Positions 49,290 through 61,800 of a stretch of 64,000 nucleotides of DNA are shown piece after piece (the first letter of the stretch is position 1; every line of letters starts with the position of its first letter). The stretch is from NCBI GenBank assembly GCA_012934845.2, contig WNNJ02000492.1:124001-188000 (forward strand). The letters are read 5' to 3'. The notes beneath the pieces are model-generated. The model saw only the letters and a program-made list of their open reading frames with translations. It was not told the DNA's origin and searched no databases. The DNA is from Pomphorhynchus laevis. Its lineage: Eukaryota > Acanthocephala > Palaeacanthocephala > Echinorhynchida > Pomphorhynchidae. The position numbers were made by a program, and so were the translations under genes.

Positions 49290-51060
49290 GATTTTATTCA
49301 TGCATCCTTCCTCCTCCGCCAGTGATGTGAATAGACTAAAGTATTAAACGCCTATAGTTATTTGGTTCTTTTGCAAGTATTCCGACATCGTTGAACTGGA
49401 CGCAGGTGCAAAGATGTAATCTCTGACATCAGCCGTTTATTTTTAAGATTAAAAGATTAGTTACCCATATTCAATCTTATTTTAAACTCCTTCAAATCAC
49501 ATGTGGTTGTCATTCATGGCGCTCCTGCGACAAAAAAATAAAGAGACTAGCACTCTCAGCTCTATCTTCCATATTGACTAATCAACCACTTCCTACCTTG
49601 ACAAGTCGAGTAAAAATACATGGGGTTCACTATTACGATGAACTGGTCTGCTGAAGCTGACCTGAATAAACTCAAACGTATTCTGAAGAGAGCTAGATGG
49701 TCTCTGAAACTGGCTCAGCATCTGTCATTGAATGGGAAAACTCAAGTGCGCCTCTGGGTACTTGGGGTATCTCGGGATTAGTCTTCTTTTTAAGAGGACG
49801 TCCCCCAGAGCAAAGACTTAGGTTTCTCAAGCTTCTCATCTCGCGATTACCGAGCATAGTCCGCCTCGATTGGACTCTTTGGATAGGGGTGAAAGACCCC
49901 AAGTGGTGTAGTTGGAGAGCGGAGTGTTGGATCGGTTGAAGAAGGGCTCAGATCCCGCTGAACCTGAGGCCGTGACAATATCGTGAAGACTAAACATTTT
50001 GATTTTCTTTATTGATCTTAAACTGTTGTTTTTCAACTGTCTTTTTTATTTAGTTATGTTTAGTGATTGTTAAGTTATTTATTTAAGAAATTACTTATTA
50101 TTATGTTGAACTAAATATGGTGTATTTTATTAAGGGAATAGTTCAAAATAGCAGATGCCATACCCCCTTTCAATAGGGCATTACGATCTTCATTTATTCT
50201 AAGGTGTAATGGTCGTTCAGTCTGACCAACGTAGGTTGCATCATATGATTTGCATTTTATCTGATATACGACACCTTATGTTCGCTGAGCCATATATTTC
50301 CGTTTAAACATGGATGCTAAGCACTTTCTAGGGGGACAGTATACTCTTGGACGAGATGACATATGTCGTCTTAGATTATCTTCAAAACGATTCAGGCTAA
50401 GGGTTGTGGACTAAAGACGATAGCAACAATATTTTAGTATTCACTTAGTCTTTTTTGTACGAAAGAATTTTAATACAACTTTTTTAATTAACACGAACAG
50501 GAAAGTATAAGCCTGCATGCTTTTTTACAACCTTCGTCGGGAAGCTTAACCCGGAATGCACCTACCACAGACACCTAGCCCCCCATGGAGGGTTTCGACC
50601 TTAGTCTACTCATTACTATAGGGTGGTCTCATCAGTGTGGCCCTGTATCTACACAACTTCGACAATGCAAACTCCTCAGTAAGACCTTTAGTCTTTTTTA
50701 TGTGTAGATCCACAGAATATCCTCTTCGATTTTCGACAGAATGGATGATGACGTATTTGAAAAAGTTACGATTTTTAAGTTTATGTATAGACTAGAAAGG
50801 AGGATTCCATGTAATATTAACTTGCGATATATCTCAGTTGTGATCTTATTTTCACGTTTAACCAGCACATAGTGGAATGCGATCGATTGTTTACAGTCTT
50901 CTTGTTGTACCTACCATTGAATGGCCGGATCTTTATTATTAAACACGTTTAGGAGTGATACCCAATTTGCACACGTGTTGGAAACCATAAGGACGTCATC
51001 TACGTAGCGCTAATATACGCGTTGGTTTATTAGTGTGATATGTCTATATCCAGTCAACAA
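49290..51060 (-). mobile_element. Penelope-like element with GIY-YIG nuclease, split by LINE G
   Basis: Minus strand. RT motif C reads RYVDDVLMVSN near 51000, followed by ITTEIYRK around 50800. The GIY-YIG domain is at about 50280-50165: GVVYQIKCKSYDATYVGQTE. The C-terminal segment resumes beyond LINE G at 49389-49290 (DVGILAKEPNNYRR). Several stops make it inactive. RT plus GIY-YIG in this order is the diagnostic Penelope layout. The product primes reverse transcription at nicked or terminal DNA. Confidence 0.75.
49390..50112 (+). mobile_element. LINE copy G, 5'-truncated 3' end inserted in a Penelope-like element
   Basis: Begins within the RT at GGACGCAGGTGCAAAG and runs through the thumb (frames broken) and 3' UTR to a TTATTATTAT tail. 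The 8-base repeat GTTGAACT lies at 49390-49397 and 50105-50112, a target-site duplication. The flanks are consecutive parts of a Penelope-like C-terminus. Confidence 0.8.
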
Positions 51061-51499
51061 TTTAAATGTTTGCTAAAGTATGTATATATAATAGTTAAAT
51101 ATGATATCTATAATAATGCAAGATTGTATCTATGAAAATGAAGAGATATAAATGATATATTATTTAAGTTCATACTTATAAAAAATCTCAAGTTATAATA
51201 ATGAAGGATGCTTTTAAAGGATCTGTGAATGAAAATAAATATATTTGAATTCTTTTTATTGATATTACATGGAATAGTCGCCTAAAATGAAAGTAATTAG
51301 AAGAAAATCCCCATCTACGCAAACTGCGCGTTTATGTATAATTTTAGTAAAAAGTAACAATTTGGTAAATATGGATTATTACGGCATTTTTGGCTGCAAT
51401 TCATTGCAATCGTTTTATTTTTGGATTAAGTATATCTTCTTTTATAGTTAGTTGTAATAATAAAAATTTTCAATAGTAACATGCAAGGATTAAAAAATA

Positions 51500-51810
51500 A
51501 AAGGAGTTGAAAATACGATTTCTTTTCTTTGACTGTCTGCCAAAAACTGGCAGACACGAGTGGATATTGGAGTATGGGATTTGGTAAGTCTTGGTGATAG
51601 ACCTCAGAAATTCAGGATCAGTCATATAAAGGTTCCTAATCCTATAACTACACCAGGAATAGATTGATTGACGCGTGGGAGTGGATCCATAATTGCACAC
51701 AGAGATCGACTTCTATCATATTCTGTCAAGGCATCATGTACCAATGCATGATGTATTCTGTTTTCAACTGACAAACTTCTCTCTTGAATATTTTCCAGGA
51801 TAAATAGGAA
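51500..51810 (-). mobile_element. LINE copy H, old fragment
   Basis: Minus frames NYGSTPTRQSIYSWCSYRIR and YMTDPEFL correspond to NYGATQSPQPIPPWCNFRSR and LSVTDILN of the ORF2 linker in copies A-C. Much more diverged than A-G, so an older insertion or a related family. Confidence 0.6.
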
Positions 51811-51829
51811 ATAGTAAAGCAATAAATTG

Positions 51830-52200
51830 GAAATATATTAAATATATTAAAATTGGAAATATATAAGGAAATAATAAAGCAATTAGGTAATATGTGGATT
51901 ATTTCAGCAATTTTGACTATGTAAACGTTTTATTAAAAAACGGTATAGTGATATAAATTATCCCATTTGAGTGTGGTATATTAATATTATATTAGTATAT
52001 TATAAAATAATATATTATATTATAATATATTATAATATATATTTTAATAATATATACGTATTAATATATTAATAATATATTAATTGATATACTATAATCA
52101 GCTAGTTTGACTGATAATAAATATATATAAATATATTTTATTAAAAGTATATATAATATTATATAATATTATATAATAATATATTTATATATTATAAATA
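51830..52200. other. AT-rich low-complexity stretch
   Basis: Repeated ATATATTATAATATATTA-type sequence. Nothing coding seen. Confidence 0.6.
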
Positions 52201-52640
52201 TATGTTTCGATACATTAATGAAATATGTGTATTTAACTGTAATAATTTTTATTCAATAAGCGAACAAATTTATCCATGTAGCCTCATTCTTAATAAAACT
52301 AATATTAATGACAAAGAAGGTATATATCTAGATGTATACAATAAATTAACATCAATTAAAACTACTATTAATTTATATCGTAAAGATGACATATTTAAAT
52401 TTACAATATTGATGATAAAGAAAGTATATATCTAGATATAAATTTTAAATTGACCTCAGTTAAAACTATTATTAATTTATATCGTAAAGATGACATATTT
52501 AAATTTACAAGAAAGATATTTTTGCATGAGCATTCATGCATACTATATAATATTAAATATAATACATTAAATAATGAAATATTAAGCGTTGCAACAATTT
52601 GTAACAATATTGTAGAAATAAAAATAGAATGAAAAAACAA
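52200..52640 (+). mobile_element. Penelope-like RT fragment, plus strand
   Basis: MFRYINEICVFNCNNFYSIS, then SLILNKTN, EGIYLDV and TINLYRKDD. This is the RYIDD-to-YRK part of a Penelope-like RT. About 100 bases around LYRKDDIFKFT are repeated in tandem (near 52300-52400 and 52405-52505). The same region is present inverted at 55.36-55.57 kb. Confidence 0.7.
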
Positions 52641-52869
52641 ATAGTAAAATATAGATCTACACAATATTATTAAAAATAAATTTAAACTGTTAAATAAAAA
52701 ATTTTATGGATGGATAATAAATAATATGCTTTATATTGAAATAAGATACTAGATTATCAAATTTTATCAGAAATAAGTCATTAGTATGCATGTGGCCCTG
52801 CTGCTATCTTGGTTCGAGGAATAGGGCCAAAACCTGATTACATAGCAATTCCTCTTGAGGACCTCTAAT

Positions 52870-53110
52870 CCTTATTCTGATACATCGTCTGTTTAGTCAA
52901 TTTATAAAAATTGACTTCTATTTTAAATTTCAATTTTAAATTTTAACTTGATATAAATTATATAAAATCTTATATAAAAATTATTTATCATTTTTAATTA
53001 TTTAATTATTAGTTATTTAATTATTTAAATTTTATTTATCATTATTTTTTAATTTATAAATAATATAAGACACGTAGACAGTTAGCTGGTCTGATTTATC
53101 TAGAAACGTC
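52870..53110. repeat. AT-rich dispersed repeat (copy 4)
   Basis: Contains TTTTAAATTTCAATTTTAAA, a variable A/T core and GTTAGCTGGTCTGATTTATC, in the same order as 12408-12640. Confidence 0.5.
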
Positions 53111-53239
53111 ATATGGAGGTCAAGTTATTGTAGAATCTGTCTGTGATTAATTACTAAACTCTTGTATATTGTTTGTATTTTCAAAAATATAACCAGACTT
53201 TAAATAGGGAGATCAAAGGTTTTTTGATCTAGTCACAAC

Positions 53240-54400
53240 CTTGAATAAAGAGAAGTATTGATGTACTTTGATAGAAAACGAGCAATGTCCTGAGGTGTTT
53301 GGATCGATTTAGTTCCTTGGAAGATCGTGCAAAAGTCGAAAGGCAGAAGCACCTCTCGAATCCCACTGAAGTATGTTTAGTGAAAAAGGGTATTGACTAC
53401 TTCCCAACTTGTGTGCCAGTTTGTTATGCCAACTTGTGTTGCCATACAAACGAGAAGAACATCCTACTAGCTAGGGCCGACAGCAGGGGAAATACCCAAC
53501 CCTTTGCTGTCTGAATCTACTGTGGATTTATCATCTACACTCGTTTCTTCTGTGTTGTATGACACTGCATATATTATCATTTTCCGCCGTCCACTTGTCT
53601 TATTTTTAGATTTAACTTTTATTTCTGATTTTCCTTGTCACTGCATGCAAACTTCTTGTTAGATGTTGCTGTTTGTACGAGGTATTGGTTAATGAGTCAC
53701 CATGGCAACGATAATGCTTTTTACCATTGTTTTCATATTCTTTACAATATCTATTTGGTCTTTTCTGCAATTGCAGAACTCCTCAAATGATGATTACTGA
53801 GGGTATAGGTAAATTTTGCAAGACTTATCAAAGGATTTGTGTCTAGTGTTCTTTTGGTGCCTGCTTATTCAATTTTTAAAGGCTGGCATTTTCTGAAGAA
53901 TACCTGGTGTTTCTGTCTGCAGTTACAGCAAAACGGATTAAGGTCATCGGGACATTTCTCTTCCAAGCTTTGACAGTCATTACTTGTTAAAAATCTCGGG
54001 GAGTTATTACATGCCAATCCAAGTGTCCCCACTAATGACATTTTTGACAGTGTGGGCATGTGTAATACTTTAAAGATAGGTGCTGGAAAACTAGATTTGC
54101 CTTATTAAGGAGTTATGATTGTTTCTTGCTATCCCATGGCGTTGTCCATGGTTGTCGTACCAAATGCTACAGGTAGTGAATACTAATCTTTTCTTTCTAC
54201 GAAACAAACGTCCTTGATGGTATATATTCTTTCGAATTCTACCATATCATCTTTCTCCAGGTTCGTTGTAATGTGAGATATTTCAATCGTTGCCACTATG
54301 GCTTTATGTTCGATAATCCCATAATCTTTCAAAATATCCCTGGAAAAGATAAGACTTTCAATATCATTTGACACAATCAATTCTACATGTATCTGGAAAT
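53240..54400 (-). mobile_element. LINE copy I, ORF1 and start of ORF2, diverged
   Basis: Minus strand. 54380-54183 (IVATIEISHITTNLEKDD) aligns with the RRM-like part of the family ORF1. 54059-53865 holds a knuckle relic ending CCNCRQKHQVFFRKC. 53390-53240 mirrors the first part of ORF2, with the antisense of the SGGASALRLL region. Heavily decayed. Confidence 0.6.
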
Positions 54401-55310
54401 TTCCTTACAGATGTAGATCACTCTATCAGTGTAGAGACAAATAAAGTGTTTCATGAGTTTTCTGAACTGTTCCTCTATTTTAACTTAAATTTTATTGTTC
54501 ACATGATATATGAGGAAGCTCTGTTGTTTTATTAGAATTACCACTTACCTTTATCTCGTAGTTTCTGATGTTGCAAGACATCATTTTAACTTGATGATCG
54601 ATTTTATCCGTAATTTCATAAATATTTGCCTTTATTTTGACTTTTTTGCTCGTATAAAACAAGCTAAAACCAGCTGTGGGTTGATATTAGATTGAAGAAT
54701 GGTGAAGAACAATGGTTATGAAAGTGTGGAGCATTGTATCAATTTTAATAGAGTATACGAATTAACAATGGATCTGAAAAAGGATTATGAAATAATGCAT
54801 AGAAATCACATCACCTAAATAAGAAAAAAAACTGATTGGAAATTTAGACAGCTTCTCGAAGTACGAAGGCACTCAAGTGATTGGTGTCTTCTAAGAGATA
54901 TCTAAAAATAAAATAGATTTAATAGATCCGAAAGATTTTTAAAGTATTTTATCCTATGCATTTTGAACCAGAAATTTAAAAAATCTATCTAGAAGAATTT
55001 TAGTTATAATTCAGATTTCCTATTACTCAGCTCGTTTTGATAGATATTTATGTTCAATGTTCATATATATTAAGGAGATAAGATGTTATTTTCCTATGAT
55101 ATTTCGAAGCCACAAGGCTATTCATTAGTTTTATTTTAGCTTTTTCAATAGCTAAATGCATTGTAGGTCAAGCATTTATTTTAGTTTCAAATTAAAAAAG
55201 ATTGTTTAACCATACAGTATTCTATATAATCAAAGTATTCCTTTTTTAAAACCGTAATGATCTCAAAATTATCTTGATCCGTTAGATTATCATCGACATA
55301 CAAGATATCC
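54400..55310. other. no gene recognised
   Basis: Mixed AT-rich sequence between LINE copy I and the Penelope-like fragment. No frame with recognisable content. Confidence 0.45.
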
Positions 55311-55349
55311 GTAATTGTATTATATTTTATATTATATGGTATGCATTAA

Positions 55350-56160
55350 TGCTCATGCAAAAATGTTTCCTGTGAATTTAAATATGGCATCTTTACGATA
55401 TAAATTAATAGTAGTTTTAGTTAATGTTAATTTAATGTTCATATCTAAATATATACCTTCTTTATCATCAATATTAGTTTTATTAAGAATGAGGCTACCT
55501 GGGTAAATATGTTCGCTTATTGAATAAAAATTATTAGAGTTAAATATACATATATCATCAATAAATCGAAATATTTATTTCATATTTTTATATAATTTAG
55601 ATTTATTTTTTACATATTTTGAACAAATTCATATTCTATAAAGCTTAAAAATGAATCAGCTATAGTTGGGATAATATTAACTCCCATCGGAACACCTATT
55701 TGTCTAACTATATGTGCCTACTTTTAAATAGTTTAAATATTTATCTAAATATTTAAAGCTTCTATTAATTTAATTTTATCCATATATTTATATTTACTTG
55801 CTGATTTAATTTTTGTCAGATAGACGTTATAGTTATTTTAACATATATATATTTACTTCCGAACATGAGGTTTATTAATTTATCTAACGCTCTTTTAATA
55901 TCTGCTAAATCTAAATTAATATAAAGCGTACTAAAATCGTAAGTATTTATATTTTGAAAATCTATTCCTTTCGTGTATTCTAAAAATTAAAATCTTTAGT
56001 ACTGACGGACGTTTCTAATTTGGTTTATATCTTTATATAGTTTAGATTTTTTTAACAGTTATGAACAAATTAATATTCTATAAAGCTTAAAAATAAATCA
56101 GCTATAATTTGCTTACTATTACCTCCCATTGGAACACCTTGAAGTAAGCCGATATATAGA
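55350..56160 (-). mobile_element. Penelope-like RT, longer broken copy
   Basis: Minus strand, 5' on the right. TYDFSTLYINLDLADIKRAL at about 55940-55880, then a region with MPIGVNIIPTIADSFLSF at about 55700-55640, then RFIDDICIFNSNNFYS near 55570-55530 and LTLTKTTINLYRKD near 55440-55390. The A, B and C motifs of a Penelope-like RT are therefore in order, with frameshifts between. A partly duplicated stretch lies at 56020-56120. Confidence 0.7.
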
Positions 56161-56289
56161 TACCTGCGCTGACATTTGTCAGTGCCTTTGCTAATGATCC
56201 TATTTGGTGAAGATGTAGTGCTGTTTCAGCACTCTATACTGATATTACTAGAGGTTTTCTAGTACATCATTCACATGATTCGTTGATTG

Positions 56290-56364
56290 CCGTCTGCTAG
56301 TCCTCCTCTACATCCAGCAGTGGAAGGGATCTGGCACTGATGAGTCATTGTGATGACGAAACGG
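56290..56364 (+). ncRNA. type III hammerhead ribozyme
   Basis: All conserved parts in order: CCGT (56290-56293) then C 56294 as the cleavage position; helix I TGCTAG (56295-56300) with CTGGCA (56331-56336), one G:T pair; CTGATGA (56337-56343); helix II GTCAT (56344-56348), loop TGTG, ATGAC (56353-56357); GAAA (56358-56361); helix III ACGG (56361-56364) pairing with CCGT. The loop of helix I (56301-56330) can pair further. Penelope-like elements are known to carry such ribozymes. The RT relic beside it is on the opposite strand. Confidence 0.8.
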
Positions 56365-56954
56365 TATTTCGTCATTCTTTCGCGTCGGGCTTATATGATT
56401 ACAAAAATTCACACGAAATGGTATCATTTGAGACAAAATAATATTAAAGGCTTCTATTAGTTCAATTTTATCCTTTGCTATTTACTTGATTAAGTTTTTG
56501 TTAGATATGCGCTAGTCATTATAACATATGTATATATTACCTATATATATGAAATAAATAAAATGAAATAAATTATCATTATTATATATTTTGTAATATA
56601 AATAAATTAAAAATAGATATATGTTAATCTTAAAATTAATATTTAAAACCCAGTACTTTAGAAACTATTAATAGAAACTATACTATGTATTTATAATAAA
56701 AATTGAAGGTCATCAACATGAATTGTCATGATATCATGTGTCGGTCTCTATTCGTGAATTCAATGGTAGGTGTTCTCAAATTCATGCCAATGATGTATTT
56801 TCCCCGGTGTGATATGATTATCTAACTTAATATTATATTCTATAATATTACATCTATATTACATTATAGATGTAATATTTATAATATTTATTATTAATAT
56901 TCATTATTAATATTTATAATATTACATTCTATATATTACATCCTCAACACGTAC

Positions 56955-57625
56955 TTGGGGATGCTATTGACAAGTAGGTGGTCTTTTAAGCTTCATATCG
57001 AAAAGAAATATGCGAAAATCGCCATAGTCACTTCGCGAGTTAAATGTGTAGGTAAGCTTTCCGTTGGTGGTGCTCTTCAGTATTTTCATGTCATGCTTTA
57101 CCGATTTTGTCGTACGCGCTTTCAGCAATCTGGGCAGACCTCACGACGGCTAATTTTGCGCAGATCGACAAATGTAAAGGCAGATTCATTAAGCGTGTTG
57201 TAGGCGTCTCTCCAAAGTGCTCGACGACTGCGGTTTATGTTTTATCTAAAGTCGAGTTATGTACGGAGTATTTACGAAATATGATCGGAGCCCAAGATAC
57301 GGTACATTATATTCAAAATAAAAAAGACTTTACATATAAGGTTAACAAGCTAGATCATCAACTATGCACTTCACCAGTTAATACGCAAACGAGTTTGCAG
57401 TCTCCGTGTGCTTCTAAACACCCCCTCGTATGGAGGGTTTCTTTACACGGATATCACGACAAGTTTTGTTGCACTCGCATACTCGTCCATAAACGTGGAG
57501 TTTCGTGTGTGTGTTTTCTGTGGTGATAGATGTGAGTCTTTATCCCATGTATTTGAGTGCCCGGTGTTAGCGCAAAAATCATGGAAGGAGATCGATGGGT
57601 TAAGTTTACGCCTAACTTGGTAAAC
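56955..57625 (+). mobile_element. 3' end of a second LINE lineage (RT thumb and Cys motif)
   Basis: Frames 56955-57203 (GMLLTSRWSFKLHIEKKY), 57107-57526 (SAIWADLTTANFAQIDKCKG) and 57408-57623 (CVFCGDRCESLSHVFECP) follow one another. The order is that of the RT thumb and C-terminal zinc motif of many non-LTR elements. It differs from copies A-I. 5'-truncated and shifted at least twice. Confidence 0.65.
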
Positions 57626-57629
57626 CTGC

Positions 57630-58640
57630 TAAATTTCTTTTGCCTGTTGGGACCTAGCGGTGGACTATCAAATATTGATATTATTTCAAATGAAGTCGTT
57701 GCACAATGTTTTATTTAATTTCTTTCATTTGGCCAAGTCGAGAGACGCAGTGCCCTAATAAATTTCCTCTACATTAAAAAATGTTATATTCTATAGTATG
57801 TATATTATTTACTATGCATCTATAGTAATGTAGAGCTCGTCTCAGAAGAGACTAGCACCACACTTACGGTTTGTAAAAAATATGGATTATTAAATTCTAT
57901 ATTACGATTAAAATAAAATTTACCTATAAATGATTTAAATGAAAATGAATGATATCCAATATACGGTATAATTAATGATATAGTTACCATAGAAACTAAT
58001 TTATTTTTAAATATTCATCATTTAAAGACAGATTCAAGTTTATTATTAATTGAAATTAATTATTTTATCATTAATTGAAAATGATGTTTTTCCCGGTGTG
58101 ATATGATTATCTAACGTAATACCATATTCTAATACTATGAACTACTCATTCATAAAAATTTTCCGCTTAAGAGTTTTAATTTATTTTTTTATAATATTTA
58201 GCAACAATATTGATTATTAAATTTTCTCGATGTATAAAAATAAAATTAAAGTACATTTTTAATAACCTTCTGAATATAAGGTTAATTAATGTCCTAACGC
58301 TTCTATAATATAATCGTATCACATTATAATTCTCAAAAGTACAAAATATAAATTATATTTTAAATATATTTTAAATAATATATTTTAAATATTATATCTC
58401 AAAAGTACACTTTGAATATGCACAATCAGCGCAGAATTAAATGCAAACGCTGAATGAAAGCGTTGGTGTGAAAAATACGATAATATGATAGGATAATATT
58501 TTTACATGAGAAATTACCCTCAAATGGTTCGAAGAATACTAAAAGATTGCTATTTAAAGTTAATTTATTTGATACTTCCTTACATTATTAGGGTTTTTCA
58601 ATTATTGTTAAATAATACAATCGTTTAATGAACATGAACA
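57630..58640. other. AT-rich intergenic DNA
   Basis: No supported gene. CGGTGTGATATGATTATCTA near 58094 repeats a block near 56806. Confidence 0.5.
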
Positions 58641-58664
58641 AATCAAGGTTATTATTGTTTATTT

Positions 58665-58682
58665 AAAAACAAGATAAATTTA
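58665..58682 (-). promoter_or_regulatory. candidate polyadenylation signal
   Basis: On the minus strand the sequence reads TTTTTAAATAAACA about 140 bases after the stop of the large repeat protein. Confidence 0.45.
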
Positions 58683-58815
58683 ATATAACATTTAAAACAA
58701 CAATTATATAACCAACAATACAATGGGAGCTGAGCTTATCTGTATTCAAGTAATAAAACAATTGAGATCTGTTTTGATGCGAAAAGATTATGTTCAAATG
58801 AGAAAAGATTATGCA

Positions 58816-61800
58816 TTAGTTGACATTTTGTAAATGGCGATATAGAAAATTCCGGCACATTTTCAAAAGCTCTGAAACAGATGCATATTGCCTTTTAAGT
58901 TCTAACACATCTTCTTTAATACTACTCGCAGAAACACTCTTTGAAACTGATAAATCACTTGTTCTGGCTTTTGATGAATTATCATTTCCTGTTGAATCAG
59001 CTTTACTGCTTGTTTGACTAATAATTAAACCACTATAGTATGTTGTCATTGGCATATAACGTTTCATAGTTGTGTCTATTATTAAATTGTCTGTTGAATG
59101 AACATTTAATTGAACATCGTCTAACGCCGACCCAGTAAAACCATTGGATTCTGTGGACAATTTGTCTAAATTCTCTGCCAACACATCTATCAAATATTGC
59201 TTACGTTCAGTTGAGTCAACGATATCACCCAGATGATCCTCACTTGTTTCCGAATTTTTTAAATTATTTGAAGCAGTTAATGATTCAGCTTTATTCCCTA
59301 GTGTTGTCGTTGATAATTTTAAATCAACAGACTGTTTACTTGAATCAACGTGATCGTTTGATTGAACATCGTCATTACTATTTAAAAGTAGTGTGTCAAA
59401 CTCAGTCGACACGGTTGCTGATAACTTAGAATGTTGAATTGAACCGATATAACCTGTAAATTGATTGCTAGTTGACGGCGTACTAAATAATTCACTGGAT
59501 TCTGTTTGAGATAATACAGCAGTATCGGTTGACACGTTCGTTGATAGCATTAAATCTACACTTGAATTTATGTTCAATTGATGATTTTCTAATGTTGAAT
59601 CCACAAGTCTATCAAATTCAGTTGATATTAGCAATTGCTTGGTATTAGATAGGATATGTGAAATTTTCGGATCCTGATCAGTTAAACCAACAGTACGGTT
59701 AAATTTAAGATCATCTAGTTTATATTCTGGCATAATTGGTTTCGCATAACCGGTTTTTACTAGCTTATGTTCATCATAATTATAGTCAATATCAGACGTA
59801 GTATCTCTAAGATTTTGGGCGATACTGTATAACTTTGCGGATTCAGCTGTTGGTACCCCATCAAAATATGATGATTGCAAATCATCATTTATTAAAGGTT
59901 TAATAGATTGACTAAAATCATTTACTTTTAAGGAAGTTATGCTATCTGCGTTGTAATTGCTCATTCTTGTGCTTTGTGAAAATTCTTGATATATATCATT
60001 TGAGTTATTATCAACGTACTCGTTTCCAGAATAAGATGGTTTAATTGAATTGGGAAATTCTTCAAAGTCATCTGTTGAGATTAAATCAATTATATCGACA
60101 TCTTCACTATACGATGAGCTGCTATCAAAATTTTCAATAAAGTTAGGCTTATCTTCCGATACAATAACATAGTCTTTTTCAATCGATATATCCTCTAGAT
60201 ACTGTTCATGGGTTTTGGGCGATGTAGGACTGTTTGCAAAAATGCTATCTGACGAGCTGGAAGAATTTGAATTAGTATAAAATTCGATTACATCAGTTGA
60301 TTCAGAATTAGATAAATCGTTAGTATATCTACCTAGCAACGAGCTCCGAAAATCAGTAGAAATATCATTTAAATATTCATGTGGCAAAACCGTAGAATCT
60401 GTAACATATTTATCTTCTTCAAAAGATAATTGTGATTTTTTAATATCAGACGACTTAATATTATCAAATGAACTAATGTCATTGTATGACCCAATGATAT
60501 AGGTTGGGCTCAAGCTTGAATTCTGATCATGATCATGAGGTATAGGCAATGAAACACTACCGAATTGATAAGATTCAGAAGAAATACCAGATTGTTCATG
60601 TATAGAGGAAGTAGGAACTGTAGTTTGTGCTAATCCAGTGCTTAAGCCCAATTCGTAATTGGAGTTTGTTGGCATAAGTCTACTTGATTTGTAATCGTGA
60701 TATTCTGATATGACATCGTATTCCTCATTTCTAACAGTAGAAAGTGGAACCTGAAATTTATCAATGGTTAAATTCTGTTCATAATAGTTTGTTGACGGCG
60801 TTAAAATACTGAAGTTATCATGTTCGCTTCCCGTGCCATATTCGTAATACTCTGATGTCATATCAGATCTATCATGTACTGCCGTATGAGTTAAAGTATG
60901 TAGTGCTGAGCTGCTTGAGTACTGATCGTAATCTAATGTCGTCTTAAAGTCACTTGATTTATAATCATCAATTTCACTAAGTGGATAATTATCGTAAATA
61001 TTCGATGCTATATCTGATTGTTCACGTCTATCCGTAGAAATTAAATCATGTACAGTGTCAGTATTTGAGCCGAGTTCGACGTCAAATGTTGACGGCTCGA
61101 AATCACGTAATTTGAAATGATCTTGTGGATGAGATGTATTAGATTCATAATTCTCTGAAGTTATATATCGTTCTTGCACCGCAATTGGAGTTGATGTAAT
61201 CATTTCTTTCTCCGTGTACCTCTGTGCATAAGTTGATGTTATTGATTTTAAATATCGGGATTCATATTCCTTCTGTTTGCCATTTATATTTAATTCCCCG
61301 AATTCAGTAATACTAGTTTCTTTTCCATATGTAGCACTAGGAACAGAGTCTCGTTCATAGTCTGATTGTATCGTTTGGAAATCAGTCGATTTGTATTCTG
61401 TTTTTTTGCTGTCAATATGATATCCGTAGCCTTCATCTGTCATATCTGGTTGGATTGCAGGATTATCTGTTTGCTGTATTTTGATGGTGCTTGAGTTGAG
61501 CTCATTATCGTTTGTTGTAGGCGTTAAAATACTGGGTTCGTAATCATCATGTTCGCTTCCCGTGCCGGATTCGTAATACTCTGATGTCATATCAGTTCTA
61601 TCATGTACTGCCGTATGAGTTAAAGTATGTAGTGCTGAGCTGCTTGAGTACTGATCGTAATCTAATGTCGTGTTAAAGTCACTTGATTTATATTCATCAA
61701 TTTCACTGGGCGGATCATAATCGTAAATATTCGATGCTTTATCTGATTGTTCACGTCGATCCGTGGAAATTAAAGCCTGTACAGTTTCAGTATTTGAGCC

